Positions 30,335 through 38,653 of a stretch of 51,322 nucleotides of DNA are shown in pieces. The stretch is taken from NCBI GenBank assembly GCA_035547155.1, contig DASZVJ010000099.1:1-51322 (forward strand), given 5' to 3'. Positions within the stretch are counted from its first letter, which is position 1, and the number at the start of each line of letters is the position of its first letter. The stretch is from CAZNMF01 sp035547155. Lineage in GTDB: Bacteria > Acidobacteriota > Vicinamibacteria > Vicinamibacterales > SCN-69-37. Position numbers and translations under genes: made by a program. The notes below the pieces were generated by a model. It saw only the letters and a program-made list of their open reading frames with translations. It was not told the DNA's origin and did no database searches.

Positions 30335-31528
30335 ATGACGATGACCTCGACCGATGTGAAGGCCCTCGAAGCACAGCACGTGCTGCAGAACTACCGCCGG
30401 TTCCCGGTGGTGTTCGAGCGCGGTTCAGGTGTGCGTCTGTTCGATCAGACGGGCCGGCCGTATCTCGACTTCCTGTCGGGCATCGGCGTCGCGTCGCTCG
30501 GACATTCGCATCCGGCGATCGCGCGCGCCATCGCCGATCAGGCGGCGACGCTGATGCAGACGTCGAACCTGTATTTCCATCCGCTGCAGGGCGAATTGGC
30601 GGCGCGGTTGACATCGCTCACGGGCCTCGATCGCGCGTTCTTCTGCAACAGCGGCACGGAAGCCGTGGAAGCGGCTCTGAAATTCGCGCGGCGTTTCTGG
30701 CACACGCAGGGCAAGCCGCGGCCGAAGTTCGTCGCGTTCTCACACGGCTTTCACGGCCGGACGATGGGCGCGCTGTCGGTGACGTGGGACGAGCACTACC
30801 GGACGCCGTTCGAGCCGCTCGTGCCGGGCGCCACGCTCGTCGAGACCGACGATCCCTCCGCGCTCGACGCCGTCGTCGACGACCAGACGGCCGCGATCGT
30901 CGTCGAGCCGATTCGTGGCGAGGGCGGTGTACGGCCGATTCCGCCGGCGTTGGCGAAAGCGATCATGGCGGCGAGCCGCCGCACGGGCGCGTTGGTGATC
31001 GCCGACGAAGTGCAATCCGGATCCTGGCGGACGGGTACGTTCTTGCATGGCGGGACGATTGGGCTGTCGCCGGATCTCGTCGCGCTCGCGAAGGCGCTCG
31101 GCGCCGGCGCACCGGTGGGCGCCGTCGTCATGGCGAATCGCGTGGCGGCGACGATCGTTCCCGGCGATCACGGGACGACGTACGGCGGCAACCTGCTCGC
31201 CTGCCGCGCGGCGCTCACGTTCCTCGATGTCGTGGACGGTGGCGTCGGTGAGTCGATGCGGCGCGTGTCGCCGTATCTGTTCCAGCGGCTGCGCGCGCTG
31301 GCTGACGCGAGCCACGGGACGATCGTTGAAGTGCGCGGCGCAGGGCTGATCGCCGGTCTCGAGCTCGCGACCGACGCATTGTCTGTTGTCAACGCCGCCC
31401 TCGAACGCGGCCTCGTGATCAATCGCACGTCGGCGACGACGCTTCGTCTGCTGCCGCCGTACATCATCACGGAGCGCGACGTCGACGAAGCGATGGGGAT
31501 TCTGAGCGACGCGCTGAAAGCAGTCTGA
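30335..31528 (+). CDS. argD: Acetylornithine aminotransferase
   Basis: ArgD is the PLP enzyme converting N-acetylglutamate semialdehyde to N-acetylornithine. The 397-aa class III aminotransferase shows FLSGIGVASLGHSHP, CNSGTEAVEAALKFAR, the SHGFHGRTMGALS phosphate-binding region, VIADEVQSGSWRTG and the PLP lysine in LVALAKALGAGAPVGA. It begins 21 bases after argB. Some ArgD enzymes also act on succinyldiaminopimelate; context supports the arginine role. Confidence 0.95.
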   Translation: MTMTSTDVKALEAQHVLQNYRRFPVVFERGSGVRLFDQTGRPYLDFLSGIGVASLGHSHPAIARAIADQAATLMQTSNLYFHPLQGELAARLTSLTGLDRAFFCNSGTEAVEAALKFARRFWHTQGKPRPKFVAFSHGFHGRTMGALSVTWDEHYRTPFEPLVPGATLVETDDPSALDAVVDDQTAAIVVEPIRGEGGVRPIPPALAKAIMAASRRTGALVIADEVQSGSWRTGTFLHGGTIGLSPDLVALAKALGAGAPVGAVVMANRVAATIVPGDHGTTYGGNLLACRAALTFLDVVDGGVGESMRRVSPYLFQRLRALADASHGTIVEVRGAGLIAGLELATDALSVVNAALERGLVINRTSATTLRLLPPYIITERDVDEAMGILSDALKAV

Positions 31529-31535
31529 ATCTGTA

Positions 31536-31623
31536 CCCGAAGCCCGTAGCCGGTAGCCCGGTCTAGGGGCGGCCCTTGTGGCCGCCTGTTCGTAGCCCGT
31601 AGCCTGAAGCGCGTAGCCCGTAG
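31536..31623. repeat. Heptamer repeats flanking a REP-like hairpin (copy 4)
   Basis: The argD-GNAT spacer is CCCGAAG, CCCGTAG, CCGGTAG, CCCGGTC units (31536-31560), the hairpin GGCGGCC-CTTGT-GGCCGCC (31568-31586), and more CGTAGCC-type units up to 31623. The hairpin is in the opposite orientation to copies at 16600 and 34364 (loop CTTGT against ACAAG). The spacer interrupts an otherwise tight operon. Confidence 0.8.
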
Positions 31624-31637
31624 TGAGGTTCCCGACC

Positions 31638-32159
31638 GTGAACGAACTCGTGATTCGGACAGCGACTGTTGACGATGCCCCGGCGTTGCACGCGTTGATC
31701 GCGTCGCATCAGGCCGAAGGCCATCTGTTGCCGCGCACGTTGGACGAGGTCCGCCGGCACGCGGATCGGTTCGTCGTGTGCGACGTCGGCGGCGACGTCA
31801 AAGCCTGCGCCGAGCTCGTCGCGCTGTCGCCGAAGCTCGCCGAGATCCGGTCGCTCGTCGTCGCGGACGACTTTCGCCGCGTCGGCGTGGCGGCGCGGCT
31901 CGTCGGCGATCTGCGCGCGCGCGCGAAGACCGCGGGCTTCACCTCGCTGTGCGCGCTGACGCACGACGCGCGGTTCTTCATCCGCCAGAATTTCTCGATC
32001 GTGCCGCACGTGTGGCTCCCGGAGAAGATCGCGAAGGACTGCCAGGAGTGCGCCCTGTTCCGCCAGTGCGGCCAGCACGCGATGCTCCTGCCGCTCACGG
32101 ATGTGGTGCAATACGGCGTCGGCCGCCGCGCGCCTGTCCGTCGCGTCGCGGTCGCCTGA
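31638..32159 (+). CDS. GNAT N-acetyltransferase, probable short N-acetylglutamate synthase
   Basis: A 173-aa GNAT-fold protein (IRTATVDDAPALHALI, the acetyl-CoA segment LAEIRSLVVADDFRRVGVA, FTSLCALTHDARFFIRQNF) with a C-terminal cysteine cluster (DCQECALFRQCGQHA). This layout matches the short ArgA-type proteins found in arg operons of several phyla that make N-acetylglutamate from glutamate. Its place between argD and argJ supports that. The four cysteines could bind metal. I chose GTG 31638, with GAGG upstream, over GTG 31623. Since ArgJ may also make acetylglutamate, the need for both is unclear. Confidence 0.82.
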   Translation: MNELVIRTATVDDAPALHALIASHQAEGHLLPRTLDEVRRHADRFVVCDVGGDVKACAELVALSPKLAEIRSLVVADDFRRVGVAARLVGDLRARAKTAGFTSLCALTHDARFFIRQNFSIVPHVWLPEKIAKDCQECALFRQCGQHAMLLPLTDVVQYGVGRRAPVRRVAVA

Positions 32160-32170
32160 TCCGGAGAGGC

Positions 32171-33397
32171 ATGCACGTGGTACGAACGATTGTCGGTGGC
32201 GTCACGGCGCCCCGCGGCTTCAAGGCCGCCGGCGTCTCCTGTGGCATCAAGAAAACCAGACCCGGCGCGAGCGCGCCGCTCGATCTCGCGCTGCTCTCGG
32301 CCAGCGCCCCCGTGTCGACCGCCGCGGTCTTCACGACGAACAAGGCGATCGCCGCGCCGATCGTGGTCTCCCGCGAGCACCTGGAGCAAACGGGCGGCTG
32401 GGTGCGCGCCGTCGTGACGAACAGCGGCTGCGCGAACGCGGCGACGGGTGCGCAGGGGCTGGCCGCCGCACGCGAGATGGCGGGCGTGACGGCGCACGCG
32501 CTCGGCTGCGAAGCCGACGAAGTGCTGGTCGCCTCGACGGGCGTGATCGGCGTGCAGCTCGACGTCGCCAAGATCAAGGCGGGTGTCGGCGCGGCTGTCG
32601 ACGTGTTGCGCGGCGACGGTGCCGACGATGCCGCGCGTGCGATCATGACGACCGATCCGTTCCCGAAATCGACGGCGGCCGCGATTGACACGCCTAGCGG
32701 CACACTGACGGTGGGCGGGATGGCCAAGGGCTCCGGAATGATCGAGCCGCGGATGGCGACGATGCTCGCGTTCCTCACGACCGACGCGCGCGTCGAGCCC
32801 GCCGTTCTGCAGGTCGCCCTCCAGCGCGTCGTCAACGCCACGTTCAACGCGATCACGGTCGACGGCGAGTGTTCGACGAATGACTGCGTGATGCTGCTCG
32901 CGTCGGGCGAGTCCGGGGTCGCGATCACGCACGGCAACGACCCGAGATTGATCGAGCCGTTGATGCATGTCGCGGGGCACCTTGCGCGCGAGATCGTCCG
33001 CGGCGGCGAAGGCGCGACCAAGCTCGTCGCCGTCGACGTCGTCGGCGCGGCGACGCAGGAAGATGCATGGCGGGCGGCGCGCACGATCGCGAACTCCCCG
33101 CTCGTGAAGACGGCGATCCATGGGGGCGATCCGAACTGGGGGCGCCTGATCGCCGCCGCAGGCCGATCGGGCGCCGCGTTCCGGCTCGATCGCGCGTCGG
33201 TCTCGATCGGGCACGTGAAGCTGTTCGTCGACGGCACGCCGCACGACGAGCGCGCCGACGAGGCAGCGGCCGTGATGCAGACGCCGGAGATGACGATTAC
33301 GGTGGACCTCGGCGTCGGCGGCCGCTACTCGGCGACGATGTGGACGTGCGACTTCAGCGCGGAGTACGTGCGCATCAACGCGGAGTACCGGACGTGA
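32171..33397 (+). CDS. argJ: Glutamate N-acetyltransferase / amino-acid acetyltransferase ArgJ
   Basis: ArgJ transfers the acetyl group from N-acetylornithine to glutamate, giving the cyclic arginine pathway. The 408-aa precursor is self-cleaved before the catalytic threonine T197 in GMIEPRMATMLAF into alpha and beta chains. Other features: AAVFTTNKAIAAPI, VTNSGCANAATG, the DGECSTNDCVMLLASG region, NSPLVKTAIHGGDPNWGRL, and the terminal FSAEYVRINAEYRT. ATG 32171 follows a GGAGAGG ribosome site; the frame opens further upstream but only inside the GNAT gene. It overlaps argF as GTGA. Confidence 0.96.
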   Translation: MHVVRTIVGGVTAPRGFKAAGVSCGIKKTRPGASAPLDLALLSASAPVSTAAVFTTNKAIAAPIVVSREHLEQTGGWVRAVVTNSGCANAATGAQGLAAAREMAGVTAHALGCEADEVLVASTGVIGVQLDVAKIKAGVGAAVDVLRGDGADDAARAIMTTDPFPKSTAAAIDTPSGTLTVGGMAKGSGMIEPRMATMLAFLTTDARVEPAVLQVALQRVVNATFNAITVDGECSTNDCVMLLASGESGVAITHGNDPRLIEPLMHVAGHLAREIVRGGEGATKLVAVDVVGAATQEDAWRAARTIANSPLVKTAIHGGDPNWGRLIAAAGRSGAAFRLDRASVSIGHVKLFVDGTPHDERADEAAAVMQTPEMTITVDLGVGGRYSATMWTCDFSAEYVRINAEYRT

Positions 33398-34356
33398 CGG
33401 TGCCGGATGGACCGGCCGGACTGGCTTCCAAGGACTTTCTCTCCGTCCTTGATCTGACGCATGCCGAGCTCGATCGCCTGCTCGATCTCGCGGCCGCGCT
33501 GAAGCGATCGCGAGCGGCGGGCGCCGGGAACGATGCGCCGCTGGCCGGCCGCCACGTCGCGCTGCTCTTCGAGAAGCCGTCGCTCCGTACGCGCATCACG
33601 TTCGTCGTCGCGATCCGCGAGCTCGGCGGCGAGATCATCGAGCCGCCGCCCGATGTGATCTTCGGCGGCCGCGAGACGGTGGAAGACGTCGCGCGGAATC
33701 TCGAACGCTGGGTCATCGGCGCCGTCGTGCGGACCTTCGCCCAGGCGCGGCTCGCCAAGTTCGCGGCGGCCGGATCGCGGCTGCACGTCATCAACGCGCT
33801 GACCAACGAAGAGCATCCCTGCCAGGCGCTCGCCGACATGCTGACGCTGCGCGAACGGCTCGGATCGCTCCAGGGCCGCACGTTGACGTACGTCGGCGAC
33901 GGCAACAACGTCGCGACGTCGCTCGCGCAGGCCGGCGCGATGCTCGGTCTGAGGCTGCGCTTCGCGTCGCCGCCCGGCTTCGAGCTGCCCGCGGCCGTCA
34001 TCGACACATGCGCGCGTCTCGCGCGACACGGCGCGACGCTCACGGTCACCAACGATCCGTTCACGGCCGTCCAGGGCGCCGACGCCGTCTACACCGATGT
34101 CTGGGCGTCGATGGGCCAGGAACAGGAAGCCGCGTCCCGCGCGCGCATTTTCCAGCCGTTCCAGGTCAATCGCGCGCTGATGAACGCGGCCACGCCAGGC
34201 GCGGTCTTCATGCACTGCCTACCGGCCCATCGCGGCATCGAAGTCACCGACGACGTGATGGACTCGCCCGCATCGGCCGTTTTCGATCAGGCCGAGAACC
34301 GCCTGCACGCGCAGAAGGCGCTGTTGGCAATGTTGATGGGAAGGCGCGGCGCATGA
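33394..34356 (+). CDS. argF: Ornithine carbamoyltransferase
   Basis: ArgF makes citrulline from ornithine and carbamoyl phosphate. The 320-aa protein has the carbamoyl-phosphate motif FEKPSLRTRITF, the EEHPCQALADML segment, YVGDGNNVATSLAQAGAMLG, DAVYTDVWASMGQE and the ornithine-binding HCLPAHRG, which together separate it from aspartate carbamoyltransferases. GTG 33394 overlaps the argJ stop. It is the last gene of the arginine operon; argC is not present in the window. Confidence 0.96.
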   Translation: MTVPDGPAGLASKDFLSVLDLTHAELDRLLDLAAALKRSRAAGAGNDAPLAGRHVALLFEKPSLRTRITFVVAIRELGGEIIEPPPDVIFGGRETVEDVARNLERWVIGAVVRTFAQARLAKFAAAGSRLHVINALTNEEHPCQALADMLTLRERLGSLQGRTLTYVGDGNNVATSLAQAGAMLGLRLRFASPPGFELPAAVIDTCARLARHGATLTVTNDPFTAVQGADAVYTDVWASMGQEQEAASRARIFQPFQVNRALMNAATPGAVFMHCLPAHRGIEVTDDVMDSPASAVFDQAENRLHAQKALLAMLMGRRGA

Positions 34357-34363
34357 CGTAGCC

Positions 34364-34448
34364 GGGCGGCCACAAGGGCCGCCCCTTCACGGGCTACAGG
34401 CGACGGGCTGCGGACTTCCGTGCGTAGGGGCGACCCTTGTGGTCGCCC
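34364..34448. repeat. Two REP-like hairpins (copies 5 and 6) with heptamers between
   Basis: Copy 5 is GGGCGGCC-ACAAG-GGCCGCCC (34364-34384). Copy 6 is GGGCGACC-CTTGT-GGTCGCCC (34428-34448) in the opposite orientation. Between them are CGGGCTA, CAGGCGA, CGGGCTG, CGGACTT heptamers. In copy 6 a G-C pair of the stem is replaced by A-T, a compensatory change that keeps the hairpin. Confidence 0.82.
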
Positions 34449-34487
34449 GCCTCGAGCCTCGAGCCCGCGTCAACATATGATCTCCGC

Positions 34488-35084
34488 ATGGACCGCGATC
34501 GACTCGCGCAGCAGGTGGCGTTTCTCGTCGAAGCGGACAAGCTGAAAACGATCATTCGCCGGACGCCGCTCACCGATCGCTCGCGTCTCGAGAACTCGGC
34601 CGAGCATTCCTGGCATCTGGCGCTGGCGGCAATCGTTCTGCGCGAGCACGCACCGGCGGGAATCGATCTCGCGCGCGTCCTCGAGCTCACGGTCGTGCAC
34701 GATCTCGTGGAAATCTACGCGGGCGATACGTTTGCCTACGACGCCACCGCGCACCAGACGAAGGCCGCGCGCGAACAGGCCGCAGCGGATCGTCTGTTCG
34801 CCCTGCTTCCTCCCGATCAAGCCGTACATTTTCGCGAGCGCTGGGACGAGTTCGAAGCGCAGCAAACACCGTCCGCGCACTACGCGAATGCGCTCGATCG
34901 TCTACAGGCCCTGCTGCTGAACATGACCGCCGGTGGCGGCAGCTGGACGACGCATCGCGTGACGCGGCAGCAAGTGCTCGCGCGCATGGCGCCGGTCGAA
35001 ACCGCGCTGCCGGCCGTCTGGCCGCTCATCCTCGACGTCGTAGAGCGCTTCAGCGCGATTGGCGCGATCGCCGCGGACGTGTGA
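34488..35084 (+). CDS. HD-domain hydrolase (YfbR / HDDC2-like 5-prime-nucleotidase)
   Basis: A 198-aa HD-domain metal-dependent phosphohydrolase. It resembles the HDDC2/YfbR group acting on deoxynucleoside monophosphates. The metal ligands are visible in ENSAEHSWHLALAAIVL (first His), LTVVHDLVEIYAGD (the HD pair) and NALDRLQALLLNMTAGG (final Asp). Start ATG 34488 follows the repeat spacer; the ribosome site is weak. The FAD oxidoreductase starts ten bases after its stop. The exact nucleotide substrate is not readable. Confidence 0.87.
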   Translation: MDRDRLAQQVAFLVEADKLKTIIRRTPLTDRSRLENSAEHSWHLALAAIVLREHAPAGIDLARVLELTVVHDLVEIYAGDTFAYDATAHQTKAAREQAAADRLFALLPPDQAVHFRERWDEFEAQQTPSAHYANALDRLQALLLNMTAGGGSWTTHRVTRQQVLARMAPVETALPAVWPLILDVVERFSAIGAIAADV

Positions 35085-35093
35085 CAGGAAGGC

Positions 35094-36188
35094 GTGTCCC
35101 GGTCGCCCCAAGCCATGAATCTCTCTCCCCTCCCCTGGCCGCCGTTCGGCGCGAGCCCATGGCCGGCGCCGGCGCCGCCTCCGACGAGCCCGCTGCCGTC
35201 GCACGCGGACGTCGCAATCGTCGGCGCGGGCGTGACAGGCCTCTCCGCCGCGCTCGTGCTCGCCACCGAAGGCCGCGACGCCATCGTGCTCGATCGCGCG
35301 TTCGGCGACGGCGCCGCGTGCCGGTCCGGCGGCATCATCATCGGCGACACGCTCGTTGGACCAGCCGAAGGATTCGATCGCTGCGAAGAGGATCTGCGCG
35401 CGTGGGTCGACGCGCACGACGTGCGCGGAGGCCTGCGCTGGTGCGGCTGTCTCGAGCTCGATCGCGATCTCGCGCTGCCACTCGATCCGATCGATTGGCG
35501 CGACGACGGCGTCGTTCGCGTCAACCGCATCGTCGCCGGAGGCGTGCTCGATCCAGCGGGACTCGTCGAACGGCTCGCGGGCGAGGCGTGCGCGCGCGGC
35601 GCGAGATTCGTGAACGGCGCCGCCGTCACCTCGATCGCGCGCGGACGCCGCGGGATCGACATCGACACGTCGCTCGGACGTCTCGACGCCGAGCGCGTGC
35701 TTGTGACGACGGACGCCACGTCGCTCGTCGAGCGCGACGATCCGTGGCCCGTACGGCTCACGACGATCGTCATCGAGACGACGCCTCCGACTGACGTGCA
35801 GCTCGACCGAGCAGGCGTGCGGGAACGGCGGCCGTTCTACACGAACGATCTGCCGTTGCTGTGGGGACGACTCTTGCCGAGCAAAGGACTGCTCGTGGGT
35901 CGCGAGCTCATCCGCGGAACGTCTCACGACGCCGTGTCACTCGCGCGCGCGATGCTTGCGGCCAGCCTGCGCCTGATCGCGCGTGTACGCGGACTGCATC
36001 CCGCCTTCGTCGATCTCGAGATCGCGCGCGTGTGGTCGGGCCCGATCGCGCGAGACGATCGCGGCGTCCCTGCCATTCACGCGGATCCGGAGATCGACGG
36101 CGTGCTCTGGGCCGGCGGGTACGGCGGGCACGGCCTCGCGCCCGCGTTCCGGCTCGGCGCTATGGCCGCGGGGGCGCTGATCCGCTGA
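35094..36188 (+). CDS. FAD-dependent oxidoreductase (DAO family)
   Basis: A 364-aa DAO-family flavoenzyme. After a Pro-rich N-terminus (about 35 residues) comes the Rossmann motif VAIVGAGVTGLSAALVLA, then ACRSGGIIIGDTLVG, a substrate domain, and the C-terminal FAD-contact segment GVLWAGGYGGHGLAPAFRLG. Relatives oxidise amines or imino acids; no specific substrate is evident. GTG 35094 has AGGAAGG upstream; ATG 35115 is the alternative and lacks a ribosome site. Its last 29 bases overlap the convergent esterase gene. It may be coupled to the HD hydrolase. Confidence 0.83.
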   Translation: MSRSPQAMNLSPLPWPPFGASPWPAPAPPPTSPLPSHADVAIVGAGVTGLSAALVLATEGRDAIVLDRAFGDGAACRSGGIIIGDTLVGPAEGFDRCEEDLRAWVDAHDVRGGLRWCGCLELDRDLALPLDPIDWRDDGVVRVNRIVAGGVLDPAGLVERLAGEACARGARFVNGAAVTSIARGRRGIDIDTSLGRLDAERVLVTTDATSLVERDDPWPVRLTTIVIETTPPTDVQLDRAGVRERRPFYTNDLPLLWGRLLPSKGLLVGRELIRGTSHDAVSLARAMLAASLRLIARVRGLHPAFVDLEIARVWSGPIARDDRGVPAIHADPEIDGVLWAGGYGGHGLAPAFRLGAMAAGALIR

Positions 36189-37344
36189 TCGGATAGTCCT
36201 TCCACAGCCACTCGAGCGCCTGCGGCAGCGTCTGCAACTTCATCGCGCGATCGGTGTGGCCCGCGTTGCGCACGAACGAGAACTGATAGTGATAGCCCTT
36301 CGCCGCGAGGACCTTCGCCATGTTCTCGCTCGCTACGACCCAGTCGTGCATGTCATCGCGCATCACGTTGGGGTTGAACAGATCGCGATCGCCGACGGCC
36401 AGCCACACGCGAATAGGCTTGGCGGGGCTGTTCGGAATCAGCGTGCGATGCAGCTCCCATGCGCCGCCCGGCGTCTCCGGATTCGACGGCCACTGCTGAT
36501 TCACGGCCGTGATCGAGTACGCGAGCACGCGGTGATACAGGTCGTTGCGGTACCACGCCATGATGAACGCCGCCGATCCCCCCGAGCTGCCGCCCATCGT
36601 CGCGCGCGCGTTCGGATCTTTCGTCAGCGTGACGCTGGCTTCCTTTTCGACGCGCGGCAGGACTTCGGTCTCGACGAACTCCGCGTAGCGGCCGGACATC
36701 GTGTCGTACTCGAGCCCGCGCTCGCTGCCCTGCGCGTCTCCGCTGCCGTTGGCGATCGAGATCGCGATCATCACCGGCACGCGCTTCTGCGCGATCAGGT
36801 TGTCGAGCGTCGTGAACAACATCTGATCCGGACCGTCGGCGCCGACGATGAACGGCGCGGCCGTGCCGGGCACGTACTGCTCCGGCACGTAGACGGCGAC
36901 ACGGCGCGTGTACGGCGCAGGATGGCTCGTCGTCACGATGAGCTTCGCGGGATTGCTGGGATCGGGCGTCCCGAACGTGCCGGGGTCGCGCGCGATGCCT
37001 GGATAAATCTTGCTCTCCGTCGAGCTCATCGTGAACGTGTAGATCTTGCCCTGCGGCACACCGGGCTGCACGGTCGTTTCGGGCGCAGGCGTGTGCGTGG
37101 GGCCGACGATGAAGTTGCCGTCAGCGTTGACGGGCGCGACGGCACCGTCGGGCAGCTCCTTGGCGTCGACGAATCCAGGCGTGTGCGGATCGCGCGTCGG
37201 CGGTTGCGGCCGAGGCGCGGGGGCCTGCGCGGCCGGCGGTGTCTGCGGCGCGGACGAAGCACCGCCCGCGTTCTGCGCCATCGCTGGAGAAATGCCCGCC
37301 ATCAGGCCGATCAAGATACCAGTCGCCACTCGTGTCGACGCCAT
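36160..37344 (-). CDS. Secreted enterochelin-esterase-like alpha/beta hydrolase
   Basis: A 394-aa exported esterase of the Fes/IroE (esterase D-like) class. The signal peptide is MASTRVATGILIGLMAGISP with cleavage near AMAQ. A Pro/Ala-rich stretch and an N-terminal beta domain (GVPQGKIYTFTMSSTESKIY) precede the hydrolase domain: RRVAVYVPEQY, the nucleophile in MGGSSGGSAAF, the acid region VWLAVGDRDLF, and histidine in RNAGHTDRAM. Such proteins hydrolyse siderophore or other esters in the periplasm; the substrate is unknown. ATG 37344 gives the signal peptide; the longer frame is not used. Confidence 0.88.
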   Translation of the reverse strand: MASTRVATGILIGLMAGISPAMAQNAGGASSAPQTPPAAQAPAPRPQPPTRDPHTPGFVDAKELPDGAVAPVNADGNFIVGPTHTPAPETTVQPGVPQGKIYTFTMSSTESKIYPGIARDPGTFGTPDPSNPAKLIVTTSHPAPYTRRVAVYVPEQYVPGTAAPFIVGADGPDQMLFTTLDNLIAQKRVPVMIAISIANGSGDAQGSERGLEYDTMSGRYAEFVETEVLPRVEKEASVTLTKDPNARATMGGSSGGSAAFIMAWYRNDLYHRVLAYSITAVNQQWPSNPETPGGAWELHRTLIPNSPAKPIRVWLAVGDRDLFNPNVMRDDMHDWVVASENMAKVLAAKGYHYQFSFVRNAGHTDRAMKLQTLPQALEWLWKDYPISGSAPPRP

Positions 37345-37476
37345 GTCACGCCCCCATGTGGCCGCGGTGGAATCGCGAGGCGCGTCCCGACCCGGCACGA
37401 ATCGTTGGATGGTCGTGCAGAGTCTACTCTCAGCGGGACGCGAATCGGTATCGAACGTTGAGATCCGCGGCGGCTA

Positions 37477-38643
37477 TTACGGCATGGCGGCCGTCTGGCC
37501 GAACCAGCGCGCGAGACGAGTCGCGCCGAATCGGGCCTTTTCCGCCCCGAGCGCCTCGGAAGCTGTGTGATAGGTGCCGGTCGGCTTGGGTCCGCTCAGG
37601 AAGTCCACGTCCACGCGCGCGACCTGCTCGTGGCCGAACTCGATGTAGCAGGATCCCTGGCCTTTGTACAGCTCGGACGACTCGCCACCGCGCACGCGCG
37701 CGATGATGCCGGCGGCGACGATGCGCGCCGCGCCTTCGGCGAAGACGCCAGCTTTGGCAGTGCCGACGCCGTTGACGTCACCGATGGCGTAGACGCCGGG
37801 AAATTTCGTCTCGAGTGTCGGTTTGTTCACCGGCACCCAGTCGTGCGGATGCGCGGCGAGCCCGGCATCGACGACGACCTGCGGCACGCGGTGGACGGGG
37901 ATGCCGAGGAAGAGGTCGTACGGCATCTCCCGGCCGTCACCGAGCATGGCGACTTTGCGCGCGGGATCGAGCGCTTTGACGAGACTGTCTTTCACGAACG
38001 TGATGCCGCGTTCGGCGAACGCGGCCAGCAACGCTTGAGACGTCTCGGGCGACGGCGGCACGGGCGTGCCGAACGGCATGACGAGCGAGATCTGCGTCGA
38101 CTCGCGGAGGCCGCGCTCGACGAGATAGTCATGCAGCAGCAGCGCGGTCTCGCTCGGCGCGGGCGGGCACTTGAACGACTTGCCGGTGACGCCGACGATG
38201 ACCGATCCGCCGGCGAAGCGCGGCAGCACGTCGCGCACCGCGATCGCACCGGGTACGGAGTAGAACTCGTAGCCGCCTTCGGCGAGACCGGGCGTCGCGG
38301 CGACGTCGTAGTCGGCACCGAGCGCCACCACGAGCGTGTCCGCATCGAACGTGCCCGCATCGGTAACCACGCGCCGGTTGGCCGGATCGATCGAACGCAC
38401 GCTCGTCTGCACGAACCTGACGCCGGGCTTGACGATGTCGCGATAGGGATGACGAATGGCGTCGGGACTCAGTCGTCCGAACATCGCGTCGAGCTTCGAG
38501 AACCCGAAGACGAACGCGTCGGCCTTGTCGATCAACACGACGTCGATCGCCTCACCAAACGCCTCCGACACCATCGTCGTCAGCTCGAGGCCGCCGAATC
38601 CGGCGCCGAGCACGACGACTCGCGGACGTGTCACGCTGCTCAT
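37477..38643 (-). CDS. NAD(P)/FAD oxidoreductase, sulfide:quinone reductase-like
   Basis: A 388-aa two-dinucleotide-fold flavoprotein. It has the N-terminal VVVLGAGFGGLELTTMV, VVALGADYDVAATPG, a conserved cysteine in TGKSFKCPPAPSETALLLHD, DLFLGIPVHRVPQVV and the FAD-binding YAIGDVNGVGTAKAGVFAEG. The C-terminal half (CYIEFGHEQVARVDVDFL) matches the sulfide:quinone reductase / flavocytochrome c-like group. Only one clear catalytic cysteine is seen, so true sulfide oxidation is uncertain. It is ten bases downstream of the aldehyde dehydrogenase gene and probably cotranscribed with it. Confidence 0.85.
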   Translation of the reverse strand: MSSVTRPRVVVLGAGFGGLELTTMVSEAFGEAIDVVLIDKADAFVFGFSKLDAMFGRLSPDAIRHPYRDIVKPGVRFVQTSVRSIDPANRRVVTDAGTFDADTLVVALGADYDVAATPGLAEGGYEFYSVPGAIAVRDVLPRFAGGSVIVGVTGKSFKCPPAPSETALLLHDYLVERGLRESTQISLVMPFGTPVPPSPETSQALLAAFAERGITFVKDSLVKALDPARKVAMLGDGREMPYDLFLGIPVHRVPQVVVDAGLAAHPHDWVPVNKPTLETKFPGVYAIGDVNGVGTAKAGVFAEGAARIVAAGIIARVRGGESSELYKGQGSCYIEFGHEQVARVDVDFLSGPKPTGTYHTASEALGAEKARFGATRLARWFGQTAAMP

Positions 38644-38653
38644 TCAGGACTCC

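Noticed and set aside
31709..33244. 511-aa minus-strand open frame opposite the GNAT gene and argJ
   Set aside because: Antisense shadow; argJ and the GNAT have full family motifs on the other strand.
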